A DNA stretch of 22,691 nt from Podochytrium sp. JEL0797 (GCA_027596195.1 JADGJG010000361.1:1-22691), one strand, 5' to 3'. Positions 9,968 through 20,876 are shown, counted from the first letter of the stretch. Numbers and translations: made by a program. The notes: generated from the letters alone by a model not told the origin.

Positions 9968-10040
9968 TGGAGAAGCAGGGCATTGATCCCTGTGCCTCCC
10001 GCATGCTAAGCGGGCGCTCTGCCACTTGAGCTACATCCCC
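9968..10040 (-). tRNA. tRNA-Ala (anticodon AGC)
   Basis: 73 nt fold a full cloverleaf without an intron. Anticodon stem CCCGC/GCGGG encloses loop TTAGCAT with anticodon AGC. The D arm (GCTC/GAGC) carries a normal GTGG-type loop, and the T stem is CAGGG/CCCTG. The discriminator is A. The acceptor stem has one U-U mismatch and one G-U pair. The T loop is ATCAATG, with A where the near-universal T54 sits. These small defects leave a chance that this is a decaying copy, but the T6 terminator is intact and the fold is otherwise good. Confidence 0.85.
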
Positions 10041-10755
10041 ATGATAATATTGTCGGGTATTTAATATATCTTCCTGCCAGCACTGACCCACTTTGGCAAC
10101 CGAATTCTGGTGATTTGTGAAAGCAAAAGCCTTCATCTAGGTTACATTTTGCCCGATATATGCGAGTTTCTTGATCTCCGAGTTTTTTTTCCGATGGGTG
10201 ACCATCTCCAACACCCGTCATCCCCGACACAGAAAATCGGGTGATTTGCAAGAGACTGCGAATAAGCTCCTGAATCTCAGCGTTATTTAAATATGTCACT
10301 ATTCCTCGTTATCTTTATTTACGGATTTAAAGCGTCGAGTGACACAGAGGACAGCAATTGAGTCCCGCAATCTCGGTTTCCACTGCACGGTGCTTACACA
10401 CTTGACACATGAAGTGGATTGACTCGTAGATTGGTCGCCCTGAGGCTACACAGATTGGAAATGTGAAGTTGCAGCCTTCACAAGTAGTGTCCCTTCAATC
10501 AGTGGTGTTAGATTTCTTATTTTGCAAAATCTAATGAGTGGACTTACCCATCGTTGATTGAATTTCCACAGTTGCTACACGAAACTTCAAAAGAAGGAGG
10601 ATTCGAAGGCGTGTACTTTGTGAAAATGGATAAGGCCAAGTTCTCGATTCCTGTTTTTTCCTCTTCCGAGACTTTGTCCAGCGCTTCCAATCGAATAAAG
10701 GCGCTCGAACAAACTGCAAAATGATTGTTGTGGAAAGCACTGAGTGCTAGCAAGC
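10041..10755 (-). repeat. Parent copy of an inverted segmental duplication
   Basis: This block, read on the minus strand, covers the last exons of IFT121 and about 285 bp of downstream flank. It matches 21050-21746 on the plus strand. Similarity begins around the codons for the second-last exon and ends a few bases before the tRNA gene. Identity is uneven: moderate in the exons, poor just after the stop, and perfect over 10143-10172. Confidence 0.85.
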
Positions 10756-13700
10756 TGTAGATAATCTTGGGTTCTATGATGTCGTCAAAGTGTTTTAAAT
10801 GGATCGCCTAGAGTGTAGACGTTGTGGTGAGTTTTTCGGATCAAGGAGTGGTTGAGCTTACTGTTCGCATGGCCCCATTCACATTTCCATTATAAAACTG
10901 ACGTTGCGCGAGGATATAAAAGTGATAAGCCTCGGCTCCTCTCCATACATTGTCGAGAAACTTTGTATCCGTGGACCCGCCTTTCAAATCTTCAGCCAAG
11001 AGACCATCAAGGGCGGAAATTTCCTACATCAAAGATGAGTGACTTTATAATAGATGAGTGATCCAGTTTACATTTTCGGATCCCCCCCTCTTTGCTTTTG
11101 TGAGTTGGTGATAGCGTTCCACTTCGAGTGCTGCCAAGACGTAAAACTTTTTGATTCGGAGTGGATTTGTTCCGTCTTTGGCCGCTTCTTGTGCCAACTG
11201 AATAGATTTCTTCGTTAATCCATTTAAAGAGAATCGGAAAAACACTCACATCGTACAACAATCTCGCTGATTTCTGACAATTGTTGGCCTTCCGATATAA
11301 CTCAATCGCCGTGAGTGTTTTGTTTTGTTCGAGAAGCTGCGTCGCATACTTTGCGAGAAGAGTTTCGATTCCTTGGAACCGATGTGCTTCGGCAAGGTCC
11401 ACGGCCATGTCCCACTTGTTTTGTTGAGTAGAGGTTTTAATTTATACAGAGAGGAGAATTAAAGTAAATACCTTGTTGAGTTGGACGCATGTATCGATTG
11501 CAGATTTGACATTCCCGGAACGAATGAACGCGTTGACGGCTTGTTCGCAGAGTCCCACTGTTACGAATTTCTCTGCAAGAACCTTTGCATATCATTATTT
11601 AATTGAGTGTCAGCTTGTGCAAAAGAATCTTTAGATGAAGGGTTTCTTACCACCAGCAGCGGGCTCGTTTCTGGGAGGGTGAAGATGATTTTCTCGAGAC
11701 TGTCGTAATCTTCTACCATGTAGTGGCATTCGACTAGTCTCTCCACGTTTCTACCTTGCGAGTAATACGTGATTGCTTGAGCCCTGAAATCCAATAAAAT
11801 AAGTTGTGATCAACACAAACAAAACCATGCTCAAAGCAAGCATAAATACCATCGCTGCCGCTCGTAATAGTAATCTCCAATCGAGTTCCACGCCTTCTCG
11901 AGCATCACATCGTCTCCGCTTCCGCCGCTCTTGATCAGCTGAACCACACGGAACCAATCGCCCATCTGGGTACGAAGTCCGATCGCCAAATCCTTGCGAT
12001 CCATTTCGAGGTACAGCTTTTCAGCGGTTTCAATTTGACCAAAGTAGACTGCAATTTCTGCACGTTGTTTGTCCTTGTCCTGGAGTAAATACAGATTTAG
12101 CTTCCTTTCGGGCTGAACAGATACTTATTTCAACTCACATCCAATTTCTCAATCTTTTTCAAAAACTGCAGACCCTTGTAATCCAACACGCGCACAAACG
12201 CCTTCTGCGCGATCCCCAACTCGAGCTGTTCGAGGGCCGTGTCCGAAATGAGCTTCCACAGCCGCGGGTGCGGGTTCTCTTCCACGTAGTTGAAGGCTTC
12301 TCGGAGATTGATGTTGGCGAGGATGGCTGGGGCGATGGATTATTTTTTGTTATTGTTGAGTTGACGATGTTTCAACGAGTGTTGGTTTACCTCTAGCTTC
12401 ACGCAACGACCGCGAGTCCACTGTCACAACGTGTTCCTTTGCCGGGGATTCAGGTTCCTTGAACAGATCATCCAAACAGATGGTTTTGACTTGGAGGTTG
12501 TCGAAGCTTCCAATGTATCCCGAGCAAGTAACGGGTTCTTCGGGGATATTGTTTTCGAAAATGAAGAGACGTGTTTTTTCCATGATGGCAAAGGATTCGG
12601 GGTTTTCAGTTGCCCTGGGAGGTGGGAAGGAGGTGTCAGTTTTCAGAAATGCAGTCAGCGAAGAGAAAGAACTCACCATTCCACATCCCACACATCCTTC
12701 CTCTCAAAATCAAACAACTTCCCTCCCTCCACAACCAAACTCGCCGTCACATAACTCCCCGTGTTTCCCCCACTCCCGCGTTTCCCGAGCTCCAGCATTT
12801 TCAACACCCCCGACACATCCAGCATCGCGAGCCGCGTACTATTACAGTTGAGGGAAATGAATTGAGGACGGGTGGGGATACTGTATTTGGTTTCGAGGGA
12901 GAGACTTTGGAGGGCGAGTTGAAGGAATGTGCCGGATTGACGGGCGATTAGGAGGAGGGTGTCGGAGGCGGCGATGCAGGAGATGGGGTCGTTGGTTGGA
13001 CTTGAATCAAAATTGATTAGTGTGTGCGAATGTTGCTTTTTTCTGATTAGTTTTGTTACCGGTTCTTGGTTGCGTCGAGAAGCGGGATTTCAACGTTCAC
13101 CGCATCGCTCACGTCATCAATGTGGAACATGCGGTCTTTAAATCCACCTTCCTTCTTTCGAATCACTGCACATAATCAGGTTATAAAATCGGACAGCGTT
13201 GCATTTTTGGAAGGCCCCCAAAGAAAGAAAAACCTTCAAGAGCTCCCGATTTCTTGGGAGGCATTCTGAATTGCCAGCAAAACACCGTATCCGTGGAAGC
13301 CGCAATGACGTGTGTTTTTGTGATGCGTACTGTCTTGGGGGCGAATTGGACATTGCGCGTTTCAATGGCGGTTCCGATGGCGTTTACGACGGTGAGGAGG
13401 TAGCTGGTAAAAATTCCGCGTTTGAGATTCCGGACAAATGGGAGCCAAAGAGAGCAAACACTTTACTTTTCCCCTGAATCATCGACTTTGGAAACTAACA
13501 GGCAATGTTCGCCGTGTGCAGTCATCAACGACAATTTGTTGACGAGCCTTTGGAAAATCAAACCAGAAATCAAAAAAGCACAATGAAATCGAAAGCATCT
13601 TCTCTTACTTGACATGTCGCTCATTCGTCCTCGTATTCCAATACACAATCGTCGTTTCCGGCTGATCATACTTTTGAAACCCATACGCAACCACATCCTG

Positions 13701-15368
13701 CGCAAAGAAACACCACTTGTAATCCGGCCGAATATTGGCAAAGTAAATAAACGAATCCACCGCCAACGCGATGCGAAGCCCGCCATGCTCCCACGACAGT
13801 GAAGTGATTTTCTTTCCAGGAACTTTGAGTGACCGCAGGTATTGTCCAAACGTGTCATAGAATTGAACCACGCTGACTTCCTTCTCTTCTCCCTGCGAGC
13901 TGCGCGCGAATTGGATCCCCGAGACGGCGAGGACGGAACCAAAGTTGTTCCATTGAACGTTGAGAGAGCGCATATTCGTGTCGAGAACCAACGGCGCTGT
14001 TGAAAGTGGATGAGTTGAAAGAAAATCTTGCTTGTGCGCGGTTTACATTGATCTTTATCATCGCGCATGATTTGTATTTTCCCATTCTCGAACGCAATCG
14101 CGAGACAGGGGGCTTTCGGCTCGACATATCCATTGCTTCCATTGTACCAGTCCATCGCTGAGATTTTGAGTGTAGTCGCAGTGTCGCTGCAATAAACGGG
14201 CAGTTTTGCCTGTTTGAGAGACATAATGGTCAAATTCCTTCGAGAGTGTGAAATCAATATCGCCCATATCGTACCAAGAATATTCCAGTTGCATCGTAAT
14301 AATGCAGTTCTCCTGACATGAGCCCAAACAGAATGTTCTTTCCATCCGGGGACCATCGCACGTGCGACAACGTCGTGTTTTTGAGCTCTTTTCCCCAGAT
14401 ACGGTTTCCATCGACAGATCCCACAATCACAGCACCTATTTTTGTATTCGAAAGTCAATTGACTCGCGTACAGTGATGGATTTTGTTACCGTCTTCATAA
14501 ATGATGCAGATTTTTTGACCGTCGTTGCTCCACTCCATATCGGCTACTACACTCTTGTTTCGATTGTTGATCATTTCTTCGTACCTGAATTTAGGTGTGT
14601 GTTATTGTTAACAGAGTGTTTCGGGTGACTGAAAGGGGTGCTCGATTCGTTTCATCAATCCACTCAGTTCCGGCATTTCGACACCACGGAATCCACTCAG
14701 CATTTCTTTCCCACTTCAGCCCTCGTTTTTTACAAAGGAAAGCGCGAAGCGTATCAATCCAATTCGACGTGACTTCTTTCGATCCGTCCCACTCCCGAAA
14801 TTTCGACACCGCCCCAACCTCACATCGAAACTTTGTATTTGCTAGGAGTTTTCTGATTGTTCGCTCTTGACGGCAAGGAAAGCATTTGCGGAGCCTTTTC
14901 GGTGCGACACGAAACGCGTCCAAATACAACTCACCAAACTCCCTTGTACAAAATCCACACGATAATCAACCCATATTGATCCGACGTTGTAAGCTTCTTG
15001 TGCGTTTCATTCCACTTGGAAACCACAACCGCACCTTTGGTAGAAAAAATGAGTTCCGCATGCGCGCGCACGCGATCAAATGTCAAAAACAAACCCGAAT
15101 GCCCTTCCAACGTCTGATTCATGCTCAAATTACTCGCCGCCGCAGCCGCATCCGGCGGCTTCTTCCCATCTGCCGCAACCGCGCCTGGAACGGCAGGTGT
15201 CACCGCCGGGGGTGGAACCGGCGGGGGCGGTGGAGATTCGAGTTTGAGGACCTTCAGAAGCCCTTCTTCACCGCCACACGCGATCCAACCTTGATCATTG
15301 TCCCATGCGACTGTGCGGAGTTTGATTCCGTTTGGGATGGCGATTTTCTTGGAGAGGAACACAAACAT
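10327..15368 (-). CDS. WDR35: Intraflagellar transport protein IFT121 / WDR35
   Basis: IFT-A subunit for retrograde transport and membrane-protein entry in cilia/flagella. Twenty exons join in frame to 1208 aa (human WDR35 is about 1180): 15368-15095, 15034-14935, 14584-14490, 14435-14275, 14209-14047, 13996-13609, 13547-13477, 13403-13234, 13165-13060, 13000-12677, 12614-12391, 12326-12139, 12079-11850, 11783-11651, 11582-11472, 11414-11250, 11197-11072, 11033-10862, 10807-10548, 10492-10327. The start [18 protein letters not shown], the WD40 half ([35 protein letters not shown]) and the TPR-like half ([31 protein letters not shown]) follow the human protein closely. The C-terminus has CxxC pairs (CSNCG, CEGC, CQVC, CPLC) of a zinc ribbon. 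A Pro/Ala-rich insertion of about 35 residues lies in the first WD repeat. AATAAA follows the stop by 8 nt (10319-10314). Confidence 0.96.
14585..14934 (-). other. Unusually long IFT121 intron 2 (350 nt)
   Basis: Flanking exons demand GTGAGT at 14934 and TTCAG ending at 14585, which join ...ILYKGVW to YEEMINNRN as in animal WDR35. All other introns of this gene are 50-73 nt. The intron contains a minus-strand frame open for almost its whole length (14929-14591, 112 codons) with no resemblance to WDR35. Confidence 0.8.
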
Positions 15369-15926
15369 GAGGATTGCGTTGTTTTTGGAAGGGTTTGTCA
15401 GGAAAATTGGCCCTGCCCCCCCTCCCTGCTTTCTTTCCAGTCTCCACTTTGAATTGACTGTGAATCACGGGAAAGAGGGAGATTCGAAATCGCGGTTTTT
15501 GTCCCGTGAACCCCTTTTTCGAGATGCAAGAGAGCCATGACCTCCTTGTCAACGCTCACTTCTTTGGTGAAGAAAAGGTGAAAACGCGCAAGGAATTCAG
15601 CCCTGTGCCCAACAGCACAGAGCAGAGTCTTATCATGACTGGATCCAAATACCGCTTCCATCACAGCTTATCGAACGCGAAAACTGACATCTCGTTGCCA
15701 ACCAAATTCTATCAAATATTCGCGCATTTTCCCCCCCGCTTTTCTTACGCTAGGGCAGGGGTTACGCTTTGAATCATTGCATAGTGCAAAGCCCCTTTTG
15801 CAACCTCTGTGTCTTTGTTTGGACGGGGTTCAACTGCACGTGTGTGGCTGAAAAATTCGATTTTTGAAGATTGATCGTCCGGATGGAGATGCAAAAAGTT
15901 CCCCCCAACCACCACCCCTTCGTCCA
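15369..15926. promoter_or_regulatory. Divergent promoter region, IFT121 and small plus-strand gene
   Basis: 558 bp between two divergently read start codons (15368 minus, 15927 plus). Several frames are open on both strands but none is protein-like. No clear TATA box found. A C-rich run lies near 15730-15737. Confidence 0.4.
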
Positions 15927-16406
15927 ATGGAATTCATCAAAGAACAAGCCGCCGGATACGCCGCCGAGAAAGCCGAAGACGAAATGATTGAAGAAGTGCT
16001 CGAGAACCTCTTGGGAAAAGAAACGGGCGATCGGGTTGCGAAAGTCGTGGATCAACAGATGGATAACGGGAACTTGGATGTGGGTGCGATTGTTTCCGAG
16101 ATTGTTGGTGCGTTCTGGTTTCCTTGTTCTTTCTTCTGTCTCTCTTTGCTTGTTGGGAAGTGGGTACCCCCTGCGATCAAAAATTGATCACATTCGTTTC
16201 TCCAATCAGCACCGCCGCCGCCAAAGAAGGAAGGATTCTTTGAAGCTCTCTTCCACCACAAGGAAGAACCGCCCGCCCCTCCTGCGGACCCGATCCAGGC
16301 CCTGCTGGGAAAGGTGCTTGGCAAGGACGACCACGCCGCCAAAGCTGCAGAGAAGAAAGAGCACACAGTGATGGAGAGGATTGAAGAGTTTATGGGTGCT
16401 AAATAG
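15927..16406 (+). CDS. Small charged protein of unknown function, 125 aa
   Basis: Two exons (15927-16107, 16210-16406) join in frame across a 102 nt GT-AG intron. The protein is rich in Glu, Lys and Ala. The first half looks helical and amphipathic (MEFIKEQAAGYAAEKAEDEM...), then comes APPPPKKEGFFEALFHHKEE, a Pro-rich linker, and a Lys/Glu helix ending MERIEEFMGAK. There is no signal peptide or membrane segment. AATAAA at 16428-16433, 22 nt after the stop, supports the gene end. The composition resembles hydrophilic stress or scaffold proteins, but I recognise no family. An upstream in-frame ATG at 15864 would add 21 residues rich in Pro. Confidence 0.7.
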
Positions 16407-16427
16407 AGGAATAAGGAATAGATTAGG

Positions 16428-16433
16428 AATAAA
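16428..16433 (+). terminator. Polyadenylation signal AATAAA
   Basis: Lies 22 nt after the TAG of the 125 aa gene. Confidence 0.6.
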
Positions 16434-16735
16434 CGATGGAGGGTCTTCTCTCCTTTCGGATTGATCTGAGTGTTGGAGAATCGCGGAAACGCGCCTCCAG
16501 CAATCGATGCGCAATCCCATTTGACAGCCGGCTTTCTGTGTAACTCTGCTCTCGTCAAGCACCTCAAAAAAACTGAATATGACGCTCGTGCATGAAACGC
16601 GAGCACTTGAATAACAGGGGAGAGAATCGAACAATTCGTACTGCCTTCAGAGTCGAGAGGCACACAATCATTTGAGCATCGGGAAAGCAGAATAAACCGC
16701 GACAAAGCTGGTGACAAGGGGGGGCAACAGAGCGA
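16434..16735. other. Intergenic between converging genes, nothing identified
   Basis: About 300 bp between the 3' ends of the small plus-strand gene and the minus-strand RPC3 gene. The minus strand is openly readable but low-complexity. No RNA gene seen. The RPC3 AATAAA is at its right edge (16741-16736, minus). Confidence 0.4.
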
Positions 16736-16757
16736 TTTATTCACGTTTAAATGATCC

Positions 16758-18831
16758 TTAGTAGTCACGCAAAATCTGGAGCGCTTGATCCTATTGACAA
16801 AGTGAAATATGCCGCAGAGTTAATCAACGTCTCCACAACAACGCCCCCAAAAAAACATAAAAACCCCTAAACTCACCAACCGCAACTCCGAAACCCTCAA
16901 CTTCCCCATCATCGTATTAAACTTTTCCACACTCTGCTTCTCACCCTCTGTCAACAAATCCGCATCCGCCTTGATATCCTCGCGCTCAATCTTTTCAATC
17001 AACTGCCCCGCCGCCGCGTACTCTTTCGTGCGTCGAATCTTGAGATTCGCAATCATTTGATACGTCTCTTGAATCAGATTCTCGACACACTTCGGGAGCG
17101 AGACGTACCACACGTAAAAAGTACGCGAGGGCGCGTGATCAAGAGCCCGGGGAACATCCTGCAAGAAAATCATCCCACAAGCATTGAGCTGATACAACGT
17201 CTCCCTCGCAACCTTATTCGACACAAGCGCAAGCTTCGCCACCTCCTTCTCCCCCAACATCCCCTTCGTCTTCAACAGCCTCCACACGCGCGCAGCCACA
17301 ATCCCAAATTTCTCCTTCACAGTCGCAAGAATAAGGGACTCATGCAACGAAGTGCGGAGGTCAAACAGGTTCGAGACGTATTGACCTCCGCCGCGGTCGT
17401 CTTGTTTCGTGAGGAAGGGGAACTCTTGGTCCATGGTGAGGAGGGTGAGGTAATCCGTGATGGCGGCGCGGGAGGTGGTGGGGTTGAAGGTGAGGACGGA
17501 GGTGTCCATTCGGGAGGCGAGGTGGGTTAAGGTGATGGCGGCTGTTGGGTTTTTGATTGGGGGGTTGGGGGTGAGTTTTTTTTTATCGGGTTGGATTCGA
17601 TAGCAGGGGCAAACGGTTGTGTTTGTGTGTGTACCAGAAGTTTCGTCTGCTTTGCAGTGTTTCATAGATGGTTCGGCGTATTCGAGAATCAGTTTCATGA
17701 TTTCTTTGGCGGATTTGTTGATGCGAGTTTCGACGAGGGCCGTGATTGCCTTGAGAATCGGAGATTAGTAGAGATCAAACTGGTTTTAGGTACAGGTGCT
17801 GAGAGAAAAGAGGCGGTTACCTTGTTGCGGGTCGCAATGTGGAAACGCGACGGGTTCAGACGCCAGAAAGCCTTTTCGGCCATGTTTTCTTCCTCGTCGT
17901 CAAGCACTTTGGCCGCCTTGGCGGCACCTTCGTCGAATTGGTAGACGAGTTTTCGTTTCTGGATGGCGGAAGAAGGGGGAATCAGAGGGTCTCGCCAATT
18001 CACTCCAACAAAGCAATCCCCACCTGCCCAACAGGCATATCCAAAAACTCCACACCCTGCGTACGACTCTCGAGATTCGCCCGCATCTTCTTCTTCTCGG
18101 CCGCACTCATGTTGGGGTTCTTTGCAATCTCCGACTCCTCATCGGCCACCTTGCGATCGACCGCGTTTGCCGAATCGTCGTCAGCAACGCGCACGACAAA
18201 GTTTTGCTCAATCATGTTGTTGAAGGCATCTTCAAACGCGTCGAGAGTGTCGACGGGAACGGCGTTGGGATCAGGGTAGAGCGAGTCGGAGATGTGGGCG
18301 AATGTGCATTTTCCTTTTTTTGAAGGAATGCATTCATTCAGAATACGCGTGAACAAGAAGGAATAAAAACGCGTTAAAAATGAACCCGCGAAAACCAAAA
18401 TACAAAAAAAATAAAAAAAAACAACAAACATACCCTGGCGCAAGATCTCTGCCGTCAACGCCCGCCCATGGACCCCAAAACGCTCCTGCGCCAGCTGCAA
18501 ATACAGGGCAAAGCGGTCCCTCAACAGCACCTGCATCTTGTTGACTGAGTAGTACACGCGGATGGCCAGGCCCTCAGATGCCTCGGTGAAGGACACGATG
18601 TTGTGCTGGATCAGCACAAACAGGGCAGAACGCACGGCCCGCGGGGTGAGCTCGCTGTGGGCAATCAGCTGTGGGAGGGTCAGACGGCCCTTGCCCAGGA
18701 GAGTCAGGACGGCAATCTATGGGGGGTGTGAGTGTGGCCTGGGATGTCTTTGGGGTAGAAGTCACCTGCGCAGACTCGCCAAAGTGCTCGTTGACAATCA
18801 GCCCAATGACTTGTGTTTCGTGCGTGGTCAT
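16758..18831 (-). CDS. POLR3C: DNA-directed RNA polymerase III subunit RPC3 (C82/RPC62)
   Basis: Part of the Pol III-specific RPC3-RPC6-RPC7 subcomplex used for initiation on tRNA and 5S genes in the nucleus. Six exons join in frame to 560 aa (human 534): 18831-18766, 18716-18434, 18313-18024, 17958-17821, 17749-16877, 16790-16758; introns 49-120 nt. The start MTTHETQVIGLIVNEHFGE matches the family's first winged helix. The C-terminal part holds the hallmark stretches GGGQYVSNL, ERFG-like KEKFGIVAARVWRLL, and DHAPSRTFYVWYV. The last exon is only 11 codons and is chosen because it extends LRVSELRL with DQALQILRDY, as the family requires. A Lys/Asp-rich linker (about 150-190) is less conserved. 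The gene lies 125 bp downstream of the 591 aa gene on the same strand. Confidence 0.94.
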
Positions 18832-18955
18832 CGAAACTTGTTTTTTTTTTTTTTGGTCGATTCTTGTCGATTTCTCCATGTGCTTCTCCACATACTTTTC
18901 CATGCGGGATGGATGCTCCCTCCTTTTCTCCTCTGCAATAAATAATTCTGCAGAA

Positions 18956-20876
18956 CTATTCGAGTTTATTTTTTCGATAACGAACACTTCTGACGGTCGG
19001 CTTGATTTTCGATCCTCCATATTCACTGCTCGACTCCATTTCCTCATCGTCGCTGATTTCAATCACCTCAGACACCTTCGAAGGAGACACACCACCAACC
19101 TTCAAAGCGCCCTCCACTTTTGAAGATCCAACTCCCTTCCCACCTTCCACACCGCAAGAATCACCCCCCGTCTCCGTCTTCGTCTCCGTTTTCGTCGCAA
19201 CACCTTTCCCCTTGCCACCCGGCGACGCGTAAATAAAGAAGCTCGAGTCAGGGAACTCATCGTCATCGCTGTCGAGAGTTTTTTGCAGCGCTGGAATCGT
19301 CGGTTTTGGAATCACTTTGGATGGCACCGGAGACGGATCAGTTGCAGACTTGACGCGTTCAAACGGAGATGATGGTTTGACACTTGGTTTGGTTGGTAGT
19401 GGTTTGAGGGGAGGATCATCTTCGTCACTGTCGAACATGTAGGCCAGTGGATCCGATTCATTCTTTGGAGCAGGGATGGATGTCGTCGGTGTACGTGGCG
19501 AAGGAACGGTTTTGGGTGTCGGCTTTGCAGTTGCTTTGGCCGTTGGTTTCGTCACGTCCATTTTCACAGGCTTCAAGGTCGATGCTGTAGCCACGGATCG
19601 GTTCGAGACCGACCGGAAATGCATCTGAATCGACGGCGACAACGACACAGACACAGTGGCCCCGATGGTGGCTTCCGTGATGCCATTTGACGGCTTGGAA
19701 AGTGCGACAGCGACGGATTCGGACGGATTCTTCACACGGTCTTTCGCGAGGATAGAGTCTGTGAAGCGTACCGATTTCGCGGGATGCGAGGGTGGTTTTG
19801 CTGCGGTTGTCTTTTTGTTGGGAGTGGAGGGAGCGGGAGGGCCGTCGTTGGATGCATCCTCAGTCAAGGAGGATTTGCGTTTCACTCCGGTGGATTGAGG
19901 ATGATGCGGTGCATGGGGTCCAGGTGTGTTCAATGGGGGGAGGTCTGGAGTTTCGCTGTTGGTGGTTTGATGACCCATCGAAGTAGCGTGGTTGGATCGG
20001 GGTGAAGAGGTTTCGAGTCCAACAGGATCCTCTTCCATCTGCAATGATGGCGGTGTATCCATCATTTGGCGCTTGTTTTGGTGTTGAGAAACAGGGTGGA
20101 TGATGGGGGTGGAGGAAGATCCGGTTTGGTTGGGTTGGGTGGCGATGGGACCGCGATTCACGCGTCGTTGATTGCTCGTGTCAGATCCGTTTTGGTTCGA
20201 CTGGATGGCTTTGGGACTGCGATTCGCGGGTTGTTGGTTCGTGTCGATGTGAGTGGCCACGGAATCATGCCGTTCTACGGTCGGAATACCCCCAATCCTC
20301 GGAGGAGACTGCACAGCTGAATACTGCAACGCGAGAATACGACTCGTATGAGCGGCCTTAGGGGAAAAATGTTAAGCAACGAGAAGGAATCGAGTCGTGT
20401 GAGAAAAAAAATACGTACCCTACTTTCCATCGACTCCAAACGCGTCCACATTTCCTGCTGCATCTGCGTTGGCACATACTGAATCAAGCTTTCCGCAAAG
20501 TTTTTGTATTCCATCCCGAGGTGGATGTGGTCTGCGTTGATGCGCATCTGTTCAGCGAGTTGGTGAGCCGTCAGTTGTCGTCTCTTCTCGATCTGTTTTT
20601 CATTGTTGATGGAGGGAGGGGATGCGGATCAGATATATGATCGAAAGGGACACACAGGAATCAGGATACACTCACGGCTGCACAGCTCTGTTTCAAACAC
20701 GAGTTCTCGCGCTCCAACTCCGCCATCTTCTCAAGACGCGGCAACGCTTCTTGAACTTTCGCACCCGCTGCTGTCAGCATTGCAGGCAATGAGTGCATGT
20801 CCACGACAGGTTGGGTGGATGGCTGCATTCCGGCGGAGGGAGACGAGGTTGGGGAGTCAGACAATTTTTCATTCAT
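18956..20876 (-). CDS. Disordered coiled-coil, probably nuclear protein, 591 aa
   Basis: Three exons join in frame: 20876-20676, 20592-20419, 20356-18956. Residues about 40-125 are predicted helical with a leucine/charged pattern (LPRLEKMAELERENSCL, then IEKRRQLTAHQLAEQMRI), so probably a coiled coil. The remaining 465 residues are Pro/Ser/Thr-rich and surely mostly disordered. Short motifs seen: a basic GVKRKSS (about 281-287), an RVxF-type PP1 docking sequence KSVRF (about 319-323), and near the end VIEISDDEE (about 556-564), a good SUMO-interacting motif. It ends in the basic stretch RSVRYRKNKLE; the final codons contain AATAAA. No known domain, so function is not assigned; a chromatin or DNA-repair scaffold is only a guess. 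Confidence 0.75.

Noticed and set aside
10006..10299. Small minus-strand ORF after the IFT121 stop
   Set aside because: It runs into the tRNA gene and is not kept open in the duplicate copy.
13463..14458. 331-codon minus-strand open frame
   Set aside because: It reads through introns of IFT121 and switches between the true and a wrong frame. The spliced model explains the same DNA with clear WDR35 similarity.
16052..16768. 238-codon minus-strand open frame
   Set aside because: It overlaps both exons and the intron of the plus-strand 125 aa gene, which has correct splice sites and a poly(A) signal; the translated sequence is Ser/Leu/Phe-rich with no family signal.
1280..20876. Secondary-metabolite or other functional gene cluster
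   Set aside because: The neighbours belong to unrelated housekeeping, ciliary and signalling functions, so no cluster logic is visible.
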